From: Lentimicrobiaceae bacterium
GTDB taxonomy: Bacteria; Bacteroidota; Bacteroidia; Bacteroidales; JAGONC01
Length of the DNA stretch: 6,977 nucleotides
Direction of reading: 5' to 3'
NCBI GenBank assembly: GCA_030621075.1
Contig: JAUXII010000046.1
Coordinates: 1-6,977, forward strand
Below the pieces are notes generated by a model, which did no database searches, was not told where the DNA came from, and saw nothing but the letters and a program-made list of their open reading frames with translations. The position numbers and the translations under genes were made by a program. This document shows positions 1 to 5,997 of the stretch, in pieces (the stretch's first letter is position 1; each line of letters begins with the position of its first letter).

Positions 1-708
1 CCTGTTATAACCACCACCGGTAATACTGCCATCAAAACCAATCTGTCCAATATAATCGCCATTCACAATGGCTGATTCAGCGCTCAATGAGCCCCTTGCT
101 CTTCGTAAAAGAAACAGTGCATTTGACGTTGGAAGATCATTAACTCTTTTAAACACCGAATTAAATCCGTCTTGCATCGCCACCTCAATTTTTGCACCGG
201 GGTTTGTAACCCCAATGCCAACCTTGGCACCCGGGAATGTCGTTTCATCAACATAAACATCGGTACCATCATTGGTCCATTCCCCTGCCCTGTTGCCTCC
301 GGTCCCGGCTTTATCAGCATACAAAGCATAGGGCACTGATAAGAGCTCAGATGTTCCCATTAATTCATAATTTGTTCCTCCGGCAGGGTCCATTTCAACA
401 CGGACGTAATGACTGTTGCCGCCCCAGTTAATGGTGGAGAAATTACCGGCCCGGATCTCTCCTTTACCAATGCCAATATTTATCAACCCAAAAGAGTTGG
501 TTTCAATCTGATGTATTTCACTAAACACAACCGGGCCATCCTGGCTACCCTGAAGGATGTTTACTTTAATACCAATAGCCTGATCAGCTAAGGTATTTCC
601 TGATGCATCTCGTGCTATTGCCTGGTATTTAAAGGCTTGTGGTGCCTGAGCCAGGATTGTGCTAATAGCAAAAATCGCAACTGTTAAGGTAAGAAGTAGT
701 TTTTTCAT
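1..708 (-). CDS. Exported tail-fibre-like protein, N-terminal part (3' end outside window)
   Basis: The frame is open from an ATG at 708 to the window edge, giving 236 residues with no stop, so the C-terminus is missing. Residues 1-20 form a Sec signal peptide (MKKLLLTLTV start, cleavage probably after ILA). The mature part opens with QAPQAFKYQAIARDASGN, a start common in large Bacteroidota cell-surface proteins. Residues 40-130 look like a beta-rich domain ending in LLSVPYALYADKAG. Residues 162-175 (KVGIGVTNPGAKIEV) and 217-235 (GDYIGQIGFDG and a Gly-rich stretch) resemble the repeat-and-shaft region of tail-fibre-like proteins, which often end in an S74 intramolecular chaperone domain. That domain is expected beyond the edge but is not seen. 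The gene follows the T9SS gene by 53 bp with no TAnnTTTG box of its own in the gap, so co-transcription is likely. Surface location is inferred, and the ligand or role is unknown. Confidence 0.8.
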   Translation of the reverse strand, partial: MKKLLLTLTVAIFAISTILAQAPQAFKYQAIARDASGNTLADQAIGIKVNILQGSQDGPVVFSEIHQIETNSFGLINIGIGKGEIRAGNFSTINWGGNSHYVRVEMDPAGGTNYELMGTSELLSVPYALYADKAGTGGNRAGEWTNDGTDVYVDETTFPGAKVGIGVTNPGAKIEVAMQDGFNSVFKRVNDLPTSNALFLLRRARGSLSAESAIVNGDYIGQIGFDGSITGGGYNR

Positions 709-761
709 AATCATTACGTTAATTAAGGTTATTAAATAATTGATTGCAATAAAAAGTGAAG

Positions 762-1262
762 CTAAAATTTAACTTTTAAAATCTTAAAGGAGTGTGTCCG
801 GGATGAATGGATATTGGTTACCTTTAATAAAAACATGTTGGTAGCATAACTGCTTAAATCAACCCTTTCCTTGAAGGTTTCGTTCATAATATCCCGTTCC
901 AACAAACAATTTCCTAAAAAATCAAAAATTTCTAATTTTAAAAGTGTTGATTTTTCTTCTGATGTAATTTCAATGTTCACAAAGTCCTTAGCCGGGTTTG
1001 GAAAGACTTTCACATGGAAGTTCAAATTCTCAGGATCATTAACACTTACTATTTGATAATAACTTTGTTGAAATCCCTGTGTGAGTATAAGAGATTCATT
1101 GGAAAAAGTTTCAATAACCGCTTCTCCTAACGTCCAGCTCAGGGAAGCATTTTTATTTACAAAATAATCTCCTGATGTAGCAATAACATCTGGTGTAAGT
1201 GATTGCCCGAATGAAATAACAGACAATACAGAGACACATAAAAAAATAGTTAGTTTTTTCAT
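762..1262 (-). CDS. Small secreted protein with T9SS type A sorting domain
   Basis: This 166-residue protein has a signal peptide (residues 1-19, MKKLTIFLCVSVLSVISFG) and a short middle part, residues 20-72, containing SLSWTLGEAVIETFS and ILTQGFQQSYY. From about residue 85 to the end it has a typical type IX secretion C-terminal domain: VFPNPAKDFVNIEI (86-99), a core IFDFLGNCLLERDI, then LSSYATNMFLLKV (136-148) and a basic tail, KILKVKF. The family role of this domain is to direct export across the outer membrane by the Por machinery, usually with its removal and anchoring of the cargo. Here the cargo left over is only about 50-65 residues, too little for a recognisable enzyme. The ATG at 1262 is supported by an AAGGAAA ribosome-binding stretch 5-6 nt upstream. 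A good promoter lies at 1302-1332. The sorting domain is secure; the function of the cargo is unknown. Confidence 0.9.
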   Translation of the reverse strand: MKKLTIFLCVSVLSVISFGQSLTPDVIATSGDYFVNKNASLSWTLGEAVIETFSNESLILTQGFQQSYYQIVSVNDPENLNFHVKVFPNPAKDFVNIEITSEEKSTLLKLEIFDFLGNCLLERDIMNETFKERVDLSSYATNMFLLKVTNIHSSRTHSFKILKVKF

Positions 1263-1301
1263 CTGGTTTCCTTTTTAAATATGTAAAAAGCTTAAGACAT
1301 A

Positions 1302-1332
1302 CAAATATAGTATAAAAAACGGTCTGAGTCAA
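1302..1332 (-). promoter_or_regulatory. Bacteroidota-type promoter for the T9SS gene
   Basis: On the minus strand a perfect TATATTTG (-7 type TAnnTTTG, 1309 to 1302) is preceded, after exactly 20 nt, by TTG (1332 to 1330) as the -33 element. This fits the known Bacteroides sigma-factor consensus. It lies about 40 bp upstream of the ATG at 1262. It probably drives both this gene and the tail-fibre-like gene behind it. Confidence 0.6.
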
Positions 1333-1341
1333 GTGTTTCTA

Positions 1342-1363
1342 AATATATATTTTTTTATATATT
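1342..1363. repeat. AT-only inverted repeat in the divergent control region
   Basis: Arms AATATATA (1342-1349) and TATATATT (1356-1363) flank a run of six T. It lies between the two divergent promoters, upstream of both. It could melt easily or act as an UP-like element, but an 8-bp arm made only of A and T can arise by chance in such AT-rich DNA. It is not a terminator of either gene, because both genes start outward from it. Confidence 0.3.
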
Positions 1364-1406
1364 ATTTGTGGGTTATTAACATCTATATAGTTACGGTTGT
1401 AATTAT

Positions 1407-1414
1407 TATATTTG
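1407..1414 (+). promoter_or_regulatory. Probable -7 box for the lipoprotein/PepSY operon
   Basis: TATATTTG matches TAnnTTTG exactly and lies 54 nt upstream of the ATG at 1469, leaving an untranslated leader of roughly 45-50 nt. No TTG is found 19-21 nt upstream, so the -33 element is weak or absent; this could mean dependence on an activator. The box covers the upstream in-frame ATG at 1412, which argues against that ATG as the start. Confidence 0.45.
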
Positions 1415-1458
1415 CAGCGATTATATTGGGTTGTGTGTTATTTACTAAAACTAATTAT

Positions 1459-1463
1459 GGAGG
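1459..1463 (+). promoter_or_regulatory. Shine-Dalgarno site that fixes the lipoprotein start
   Basis: GGAGG is followed after 5 nt by the ATG at 1469. Strong Shine-Dalgarno sequences are uncommon in Bacteroidota, so this one is a clear marker. It selects MIKRLFALF as the N-terminus over the longer frame from 1412. Confidence 0.7.
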
Positions 1464-1468
1464 TTAAA

Positions 1469-2068
1469 ATGATAAAAAGACTTTTTGCATTGTTTGTTAT
1501 TTCTGTTTTTTTTATTTCTTGTGGAAGTAATTCCGGACCTGTAAATGAAGAAAAAAAGGCGGAGGTAGAAATACCGGTTTTAAGTATTGCTAATTTTGAA
1601 GAGGAGGCTGAAAATTTTATTGGTGAGAATGTTATTATTGAAGGAACGGTGGTTCATGTTTGTCAACATGGTGGAAAACGCATGTTTCTCATTGATGAAG
1701 ACCCTGATGTTAGAATAAAAGTTACCGTAGGAAACGATATTACCAGTTTTGAAGTGGAATTGGAAGGCAGCGAAGTGGTTGTTTATGGTTTTATTGACGA
1801 ACTCAGGATTGATGAGGATTACCTGGTCCAATGGGAAGCAGAGCTTGCTGAAGAGTCTGAAATGTTAAAAGAAGAAGATGAAGAAGATCACCAGGGAGAG
1901 CACAGGGGAATGGGAGAACAAGCAGATCAGGGTGAGCATGTTGAAGCGTTGGAAATGATCAAGGAATACAGAGATCAAATAGCAGCTAGTGAAAAAGGGT
2001 ATCTTTCATTCTTTTCTGTTGTTTGTAACGAGTTTGAAGAAAAACAAGATGAAACCAACATTCAGTAG
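1469..2068 (+). CDS. Lipoprotein with probable OB-fold domain and acidic His-containing tract
   Basis: The protein has 199 residues. The start at 1469 is chosen because it gives a textbook lipoprotein signal: MIKR, a hydrophobic core, then lipobox FISC with acylated Cys18. It also follows a GGAGG. The in-frame ATG at 1412 would add 19 residues ahead of the signal and overlap the promoter box. Residues 38-125 look like a small OB-type beta barrel: NFIGENVIIEGTVVHVC, GGKRMFLIDEDPDVRIKV, then VVVYGFIDELRI. Cys65 and His67 lie in a VCQHGGKRMF motif. Residues 126-160 are strongly acidic with histidines at 141, 145 and 157 (DHQGEHRGMGE), possibly metal-binding. The last part (KGYLSFFSVVCNEFEE) carries a second cysteine, Cys186. 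Cys65 and Cys186 could pair. The gene is followed after 5 nt by the PepSY-type gene, so the two are co-translated. The function is unknown; a periplasm-facing partner of the membrane protein is inferred. Confidence 0.75.
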   Translation: MIKRLFALFVISVFFISCGSNSGPVNEEKKAEVEIPVLSIANFEEEAENFIGENVIIEGTVVHVCQHGGKRMFLIDEDPDVRIKVTVGNDITSFEVELEGSEVVVYGFIDELRIDEDYLVQWEAELAEESEMLKEEDEEDHQGEHRGMGEQADQGEHVEALEMIKEYRDQIAASEKGYLSFFSVVCNEFEEKQDETNIQ

Positions 2069-2073
2069 GAGCT

Positions 2074-2634
2074 ATGGCAAAAATTAAGTGGAGGAAGTGG
2101 AACCGGGCCACGCATCGGGATTTTGGTTATTTTTTCGTTGGCATGTCAATTATCTATGGATTGTCGGGAATAGCCTTAAATCATATGCGTGATTGGAATC
2201 CTAATTATACTATTAATACGCGTGAGGTTGTAGTGGATTTACCACCAAACAGACTGGCAATAACTGAAGCGCAGGTTTTTTCAATTCTTGAAACAATTGG
2301 AGAACAGGAGGAATTTAAAAAGTACTATTTCCCCAATGAATCAACGCTTAAGGTATTCTTGCATGGAGGATCAGTTACATTTGACCTGACAAACGGCAAT
2401 GGGTTTGTGGAGAAAATTAAAAAGCGGCCTGTTTTCTATCAGGTTAATTTTCTTCACTATAATCCGGGTATATGGTGGAAATATTTCTCTGATATTTTTT
2501 CGGGTGCTTTGATCCTGCTTGCAATTACAGGGCTGTTTATCCTAAAAGGAAAGAATGGTATTAAAGGCCGGGGTGCATGGCTTACTGCTTTAGGCATCAT
2601 AATACCTGTTATTTTCCTCTTTTTCTATTCCTAA
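2074..2634 (+). CDS. PepSY-associated transmembrane helix protein
   Basis: This 186-residue membrane protein has helix 1 at about 17-36 (FGYFFVGMSIIYGLSGIALN), an extracytoplasmic domain of about 100 residues (38-135) with a PepSY-like pattern, helix 2 at about 138-157 (SGALILLAITGLFIL) and helix 3 at about 168-185. The N-terminal KWRKWNRATHRDFGY and the NFLHYNPGIWWKYFSD motif before helix 2 are typical of Bacteroidota PepSY_TM-like proteins. Larger relatives include ferric or flavin reductase-like membrane proteins; this is a short version with no reductase domain. His14, His37 and His128 lie next to membrane segments and could bind haem, which is inference only. An AGGAG overlaps the stop codon of the lipoprotein gene just ahead of the ATG, so the two genes form an operon. 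The 3' end faces radA with 6 bp between stops. The family is fairly sure; the substrate is unknown. Confidence 0.75.
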   Translation: MAKIKWRKWNRATHRDFGYFFVGMSIIYGLSGIALNHMRDWNPNYTINTREVVVDLPPNRLAITEAQVFSILETIGEQEEFKKYYFPNESTLKVFLHGGSVTFDLTNGNGFVEKIKKRPVFYQVNFLHYNPGIWWKYFSDIFSGALILLAITGLFILKGKNGIKGRGAWLTALGIIIPVIFLFFYS

Positions 2635-2640
2635 TTTTAT

Positions 2641-4011
2641 TTATCTGAAAAGGTACGTGATTACGTCGTCAATACTGCCTTTATCAATTATTTCTATCTT
2701 ATACTTCTTCTTATCCACTCCTTTCATTCCGAATTTTGAGAGTAATATCCTCTTGAACCCTTGTTTCTCTGCCTCCATGATGCGCTGTTCGATCCGGTTT
2801 ACGGCACGCACCTCTCCTGAAAGTCCAATTTCGGCAGCAAAACAAATATTTGGATCCAGTGGAATATCTTCATTTGATGATAAAACGGCACAAACCACAG
2901 CCAGATCAATGGCAGGGTCGTCAACTTTTATCCCTCCTGCAATATTAAGGAAAACATCTTTTACCCCTAGCCTGAAGCCGCTCCTTTTTTCAAGGACGGC
3001 GAGTAACATGTTTAACCTCCGTGCATCGAATCCGGTGGAAGAACGCTGGGGAGTTCCATAGGCGGCAGTGCTGACCAATGCTTGTGTCTCTATCAATATA
3101 GGCCGAATTCCTTCAATTGTTGCTGCAATGGTAATTCCACTTAAATTATTATCACGTTGGGAGATTAAAATTTCCGATGGGTTGGAAACCTCCTTCAGCC
3201 CTGTTTGCTGCATCTCATAAATTCCAAGCTCTGATGTTGAACCAAACCGGTTTTTTGTTGCCCGGAGGATCCGAAAAACATAATTTCTGTCGCCTTCAAA
3301 CTGAAGGACAGTATCGACCATGTGTTCCAGGATTTTAGGTCCTGCAAGACCACCTTCTTTGGTGATATGCCCGATAAGCAATACAGGGGTGCCACTCATT
3401 TTAGCATACCGGTGAAATTCACCTGCGCATTCTTTGACCTGTGAAATGCTGCCGGCTGAAGAGTCAATGGAATCGGTATGAAGGGCTTGAATGGAATCAA
3501 TGATTACAAGCTTAGGCCTTAACCTTTCAATGTGCTTAAATATATGCTGAGTAGATGTTTCGTTTAATATATAACAATCAGGGTTTTTTTTCCCGATACG
3601 GTTGGCTCTGAGGCTTATTTGCTGACTGCTTTCTTCCCCTGTAACATAAAACACACGAATGTTTTTAATGTTTAAGGCAAGTTGTAACATCAATGTTGAC
3701 TTTCCGATACCAGGTTCTCCGCCAATTAGCACCAGAGATCCCGGAACAAGCCCCCCTCCAAGCACCCTGTTAAGTTCATCATCATTCGTATTGATGCGTA
3801 TTGTATCGGTCCATTCAATCTCGTTGATGAGCTGTGGTTTGTCAATAGGCTTTAAATACGACAGGTCGTGAGCTTGTTTGGAATCATCATCCCGTCGTAT
3901 CACTTCTTCAATATAAGTGTTCCATTCCCCGCAGGAAGGGCATTTCCCAATCCACTTAGGCGACTGAGCTCCGCAGTTCTGGCAGAAATATGCTGATTTA
4001 ATTTTCCCCAT
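2641..4011 (-). CDS. radA: DNA repair protein RadA (branch-migration helicase)
   Basis: RadA is a cytoplasmic RecA-like ATPase that promotes branch migration during homologous recombination and helps process stalled forks. All family marks are present in 456 residues, the usual length. A four-cysteine zinc finger is formed by Cys10, Cys13, Cys24 and Cys27 (CQNCG and CPSCGEWNT). Walker A is GGEPGIGKST (97-106) and Walker B is LVIID (168-172). The RadA-specific KNRFG motif is at 253-257. A C-terminal Lon-like domain runs from about 275 to the end, with GGIKVDDPAIDLAVVCAVLSS. The start at 4011 puts the zinc finger at the expected distance from the N-terminus. The gene lies 127 bp downstream of rfaE2 on the same strand and has its own candidate -7 box, so it may be read both from the pan operon and separately. 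No truncation or missing catalytic residue is seen. Confidence 0.97.
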   Translation of the reverse strand: MGKIKSAYFCQNCGAQSPKWIGKCPSCGEWNTYIEEVIRRDDDSKQAHDLSYLKPIDKPQLINEIEWTDTIRINTNDDELNRVLGGGLVPGSLVLIGGEPGIGKSTLMLQLALNIKNIRVFYVTGEESSQQISLRANRIGKKNPDCYILNETSTQHIFKHIERLRPKLVIIDSIQALHTDSIDSSAGSISQVKECAGEFHRYAKMSGTPVLLIGHITKEGGLAGPKILEHMVDTVLQFEGDRNYVFRILRATKNRFGSTSELGIYEMQQTGLKEVSNPSEILISQRDNNLSGITIAATIEGIRPILIETQALVSTAAYGTPQRSSTGFDARRLNMLLAVLEKRSGFRLGVKDVFLNIAGGIKVDDPAIDLAVVCAVLSSNEDIPLDPNICFAAEIGLSGEVRAVNRIEQRIMEAEKQGFKRILLSKFGMKGVDKKKYKIEIIDKGSIDDVITYLFR

Positions 4012-4031
4012 GGCATTGCTTCAATTATGAA

Positions 4032-4039
4032 CAAAGATA
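4032..4039 (-). promoter_or_regulatory. Candidate -7 box of radA, formed by the edge of a tandem repeat
   Basis: Read on the minus strand the bases are TATCTTTG, a perfect TAnnTTTG, ending 20 nt before the radA ATG. It is the radA-proximal unit of a TATCTTT heptamer array, made consensus by a single G. No TTG is present about 20 nt upstream, so promoter strength is uncertain, and the implied leader is short, around 13 nt. Confidence 0.35.
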
Positions 4040-4076
4040 AAAGATAAAAGATAATAAAAGATAAAAGATAAAAGAT
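4033..4076. repeat. Heptanucleotide tandem repeat (AAAAGAT) upstream of radA
   Basis: Units are a 6/7 copy at 4033-4038, full copies at 4039-4045 and 4046-4052, a 3-nt interruption (AAT), then full copies at 4056-4062, 4063-4069 and 4070-4076. A lone further copy lies at 4106-4112. The array is non-coding, between rfaE2 and radA. A 7-nt unit of this kind can change copy number by strand slippage. Similar AT-rich runs may be dispersed elsewhere in such genomes, which cannot be seen here. Confidence 0.85.
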
Positions 4077-4138
4077 ATAATGATATAAGAGTAAGGGAAA
4101 ATGATAAAAGATGTAGGCAGAAGTTAATTTAATTAAAT

Positions 4139-4633
4139 TTAATCAAGATCTTTGATCTTTTGTATGATTGAGGTTGTAGAGTACCCGGGTAACAGGTTGA
4201 TCGTAACAACTTCCCCTCCATTTTCTTTTACAATATCATGTCCTACAATATCCTCACTTTTATAATCTGATCCTTTAACCAGAATATCAGGCTTTACTTC
4301 TTTGATCAGGTTGTAAGGTGTATCTTCATCAAACAAAATTATTGCATCAATAAAAAACAGAGCTGCAAGGTTTTGGGCGCGTGCCACTTCATCATTAATC
4401 GGGCGCCCTCTCCCTTTTATTCGTTTTACAGAAGCATCAGTATTTAACCCAATGATCAAAATATTGCCCAGGTCAGCAGCTTTTGACAGGTAATCGATAT
4501 GCCCACGGTGAATTATGTCAAAGCATCCGTTAGTGAAAACAATCTTTTTTTTCATTAAACGCCAAAACTCCAAAGACTTTCGAAACTGCTCTTTGTCAAG
4601 AATTTTGGCATATAAAATATCAAGCTTTTGCAT
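4139..4633 (-). CDS. rfaE2: D-glycero-beta-D-manno-heptose 1-phosphate adenylyltransferase, stand-alone
   Basis: The enzyme joins AMP from ATP to heptose 1-phosphate, giving ADP-heptose for the LPS inner core; it acts in the cytoplasm. In enterobacteria this activity is the C-terminal half of HldE (RfaE). Here it is a separate protein of 164 residues, as is usual in Bacteroidota. The cytidylyltransferase-fold signature is clear: FTNGCFDIIHRGH (33-45, with HxGH at 42-45), GLNTDASVKRIKG, ILVKGSDY and the C-terminal GYSTTSII (150-157). The N-terminal extension (LEFWRLMKKK) matches the stand-alone type and supports the ATG at 4633. The start overlaps the end of the flippase-like gene by 14 nt, so translation is probably coupled. 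The kinase (rfaE1), isomerase and phosphatase of the pathway are not in the window. Confidence 0.94.
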   Translation of the reverse strand: MQKLDILYAKILDKEQFRKSLEFWRLMKKKIVFTNGCFDIIHRGHIDYLSKAADLGNILIIGLNTDASVKRIKGRGRPINDEVARAQNLAALFFIDAIILFDEDTPYNLIKEVKPDILVKGSDYKSEDIVGHDIVKENGGEVVTINLLPGYSTTSIIQKIKDLD

Positions 4634-5633
4634 TTTTTGATCTGTTAATCATAGGTAACAAAGATAAGGAAACGATCCCTGCAACAATTATCATTATGGT
4701 TTGAGCCGACCATAAAAGCCAACCCATGGCGTAACCTTTGGTTTCAGGAATATGATATAAAACCAGTGTTCCTGCAACAATTGCCGGATAAATTCCAATT
4801 CCCCCCTGAACAATAATGATCCCGATGGAGGCAAAAACAAAAACAGCAAAAGCCGACACCAGGCTTAATGAACTTGTTTCTTCAATGCTAAAAAATACGA
4901 CATAAGTCATTATGAAATATAAACTCCAGATTGCAATAGAATGGAAGATAAACAACCATGGCTTCTCAATCAAAATAAGTGATTTAAGCCCTTCAATGAA
5001 ACCTAAAATAATTTCTTTTATCTTAATATAGATTTTTGTGTGTGAGATTTTTTTTCTGAGAATGAAAAATACAACAATCACGATTACCAGACAAGCGAAA
5101 AAATATACCAGCATCATATTCGGATTGAAGTTTGTAAACTTTTCTGATAAAGGAGTATAGATTTTTTGATCTATGTATGAATTAAGTTTATTGAATTGCA
5201 AGGAAAGGTTAACAAAAAAAAGTAAAACGAATGTAATCATGTCAATGGCACGTTCAGTAAATACTGTTCCAAATGATTTGTTAAAAGGAATTTTTTCGTA
5301 TTTGGCTAGAACCCCGCAGCGACTTACTTCTCCCAGGCGTGGCAAAGCAAGGTTAGCAAAGTATCCGATGAAGACAGCAGAAAATATATTAATGAAACGA
5401 GGATTGTACCCCATTGGCTTCAATAGCATCTTCCAGCGTAGCGTCCTGCTGGTATGGCTTAGGATTCCCAATCCCATTGATAACACTATCCACCAGTAGT
5501 TAGCTTGTTTAAAGGAATAGAATATTTCTTTTTTTTCAACAGGAGTAAGGTTTCTCATAAATAGCCATATGAAAAATAACCCAATCCCAAGAAAAAACAG
5601 GAACTTCCCTATTAAGATCAATGTTTTTTTCAA
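4620..5633 (-). CDS. Flippase-like (lysylphosphatidylglycerol synthase TM region, UPF0104) membrane protein
   Basis: This multi-pass inner-membrane protein has about seven to eight helices. With the start chosen here it has 337 residues: helices near 5-25, 47-60, 82-98, 130-145, 174-191, 228-248, 257-290 (a broken Gly-rich pair, VQGGIGIYPAIVAG) and 302-326. The conserved family motif LPRLGEVSRCGVLAKYEKI (98-116) with FTERAIDM (125-132) is clear. The start is a TTG at 5633, 4 nt past the panD stop. It yields MKKTLILIGK directly before helix 1, as in relatives. The open frame continues upstream to a TTG at 5702, but that start would overlap panD by 65 nt and add an unlikely N-terminus. The first ATG falls inside helix 1. 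Members are linked to lipid or polyprenyl-linked glycan handling; no synthase domain is present here. Its tie to rfaE2 suggests an envelope role, which is inference. Confidence 0.87.
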   Translation of the reverse strand: MKKTLILIGKFLFFLGIGLFFIWLFMRNLTPVEKKEIFYSFKQANYWWIVLSMGLGILSHTSRTLRWKMLLKPMGYNPRFINIFSAVFIGYFANLALPRLGEVSRCGVLAKYEKIPFNKSFGTVFTERAIDMITFVLLFFVNLSLQFNKLNSYIDQKIYTPLSEKFTNFNPNMMLVYFFACLVIVIVVFFILRKKISHTKIYIKIKEIILGFIEGLKSLILIEKPWLFIFHSIAIWSLYFIMTYVVFFSIEETSSLSLVSAFAVFVFASIGIIIVQGGIGIYPAIVAGTLVLYHIPETKGYAMGWLLWSAQTIMIIVAGIVSLSLLPMINRSKNAKA

Positions 5634-5637
5634 GTGT

Positions 5638-5985
5638 TTACTTAAGTTTATTGTTTTTATCAGGGAATATGATGGCTGGAGTAAAAAATTTTGCTTCGTC
5701 AAAACCCATCATGGCATAAGAAGCAATGATAATTAGATCGCCAATAGCCACTTTTCTAGCTGCCGCGCCATTTATAGAAATCTCTCCCGAATTACGTTTA
5801 CCTTTTATTACATAAGTCTCAAATCGTTCACCATTGGTGATGTTATAAACATGAACCTTCTCGTTGGAAATGATATTGGAAGCATCCATCAAATCTTCAT
5901 CAATCGTAATACTACCAACATAATTAAGGTCAGCATCGGTTATGGTCGCTCTGTGAATTTTTGATTTAAGTACTTCTATTTGCAT
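5638..5985 (-). CDS. panD: Aspartate 1-decarboxylase proenzyme
   Basis: PanD converts L-aspartate to beta-alanine, the substrate of PanC, using a pyruvoyl group made by self-cleavage. The 115-residue chain has the cleavage site Gly24-Ser25 in NYVGSIT, so Ser25 becomes the pyruvoyl. The other catalytic residues are in register with the E. coli enzyme: Lys9 (SKIHR), Arg54, Thr57 and Tyr58 (ERFETYV), and Asn72 in INGAAAR. The C-terminus is slightly different from the enterobacterial form ([14 protein letters not shown]), as in other Bacteroidota. The gene starts 12 nt after the panC stop and ends 4 nt before the flippase-like start, so it lies in the middle of a tight operon. No PanZ-like maturation factor is seen. 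Confidence 0.97.
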   Translation of the reverse strand: MQIEVLKSKIHRATITDADLNYVGSITIDEDLMDASNIISNEKVHVYNITNGERFETYVIKGKRNSGEISINGAAARKVAIGDLIIIASYAMMGFDEAKFFTPAIIFPDKNNKLK

Positions 5986-5997
5986 GATGGCACAAAG

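Noticed and set aside
84..329. Minus-strand open frame of 81 codons inside the tail-fibre-like gene region
   Set aside because: It is an out-of-frame shadow of the partial gene running 708 to 1, which has a signal peptide and family-like sequence.
709..761. Terminator or separate promoter between the T9SS gene and the tail-fibre-like gene
   Set aside because: No GC-containing hairpin and no TAnnTTTG box on the minus strand; the gap fits read-through within one transcript.
1412..1468. Upstream in-frame extension of the lipoprotein from the ATG at 1412
   Set aside because: This ATG overlaps the TATATTTG promoter box, has no ribosome-binding site, and would put 19 residues before the lipoprotein signal; the ATG at 1469 has GGAGG and a clean lipobox.
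2657..3061. Plus-strand open frame of 134 codons antisense to radA
   Set aside because: It lies wholly inside the conserved C-terminal domain of radA, shows no recognisable domain and has no ribosome-binding site; its length follows from the codon bias of the opposite strand.
4126..4139. Perfect palindrome AATTTAATTAAATT at the end of rfaE2 as a terminator or operator
   Set aside because: It consists only of A and T, would form a very weak stem, and is not followed by a T run that would mark a terminator.
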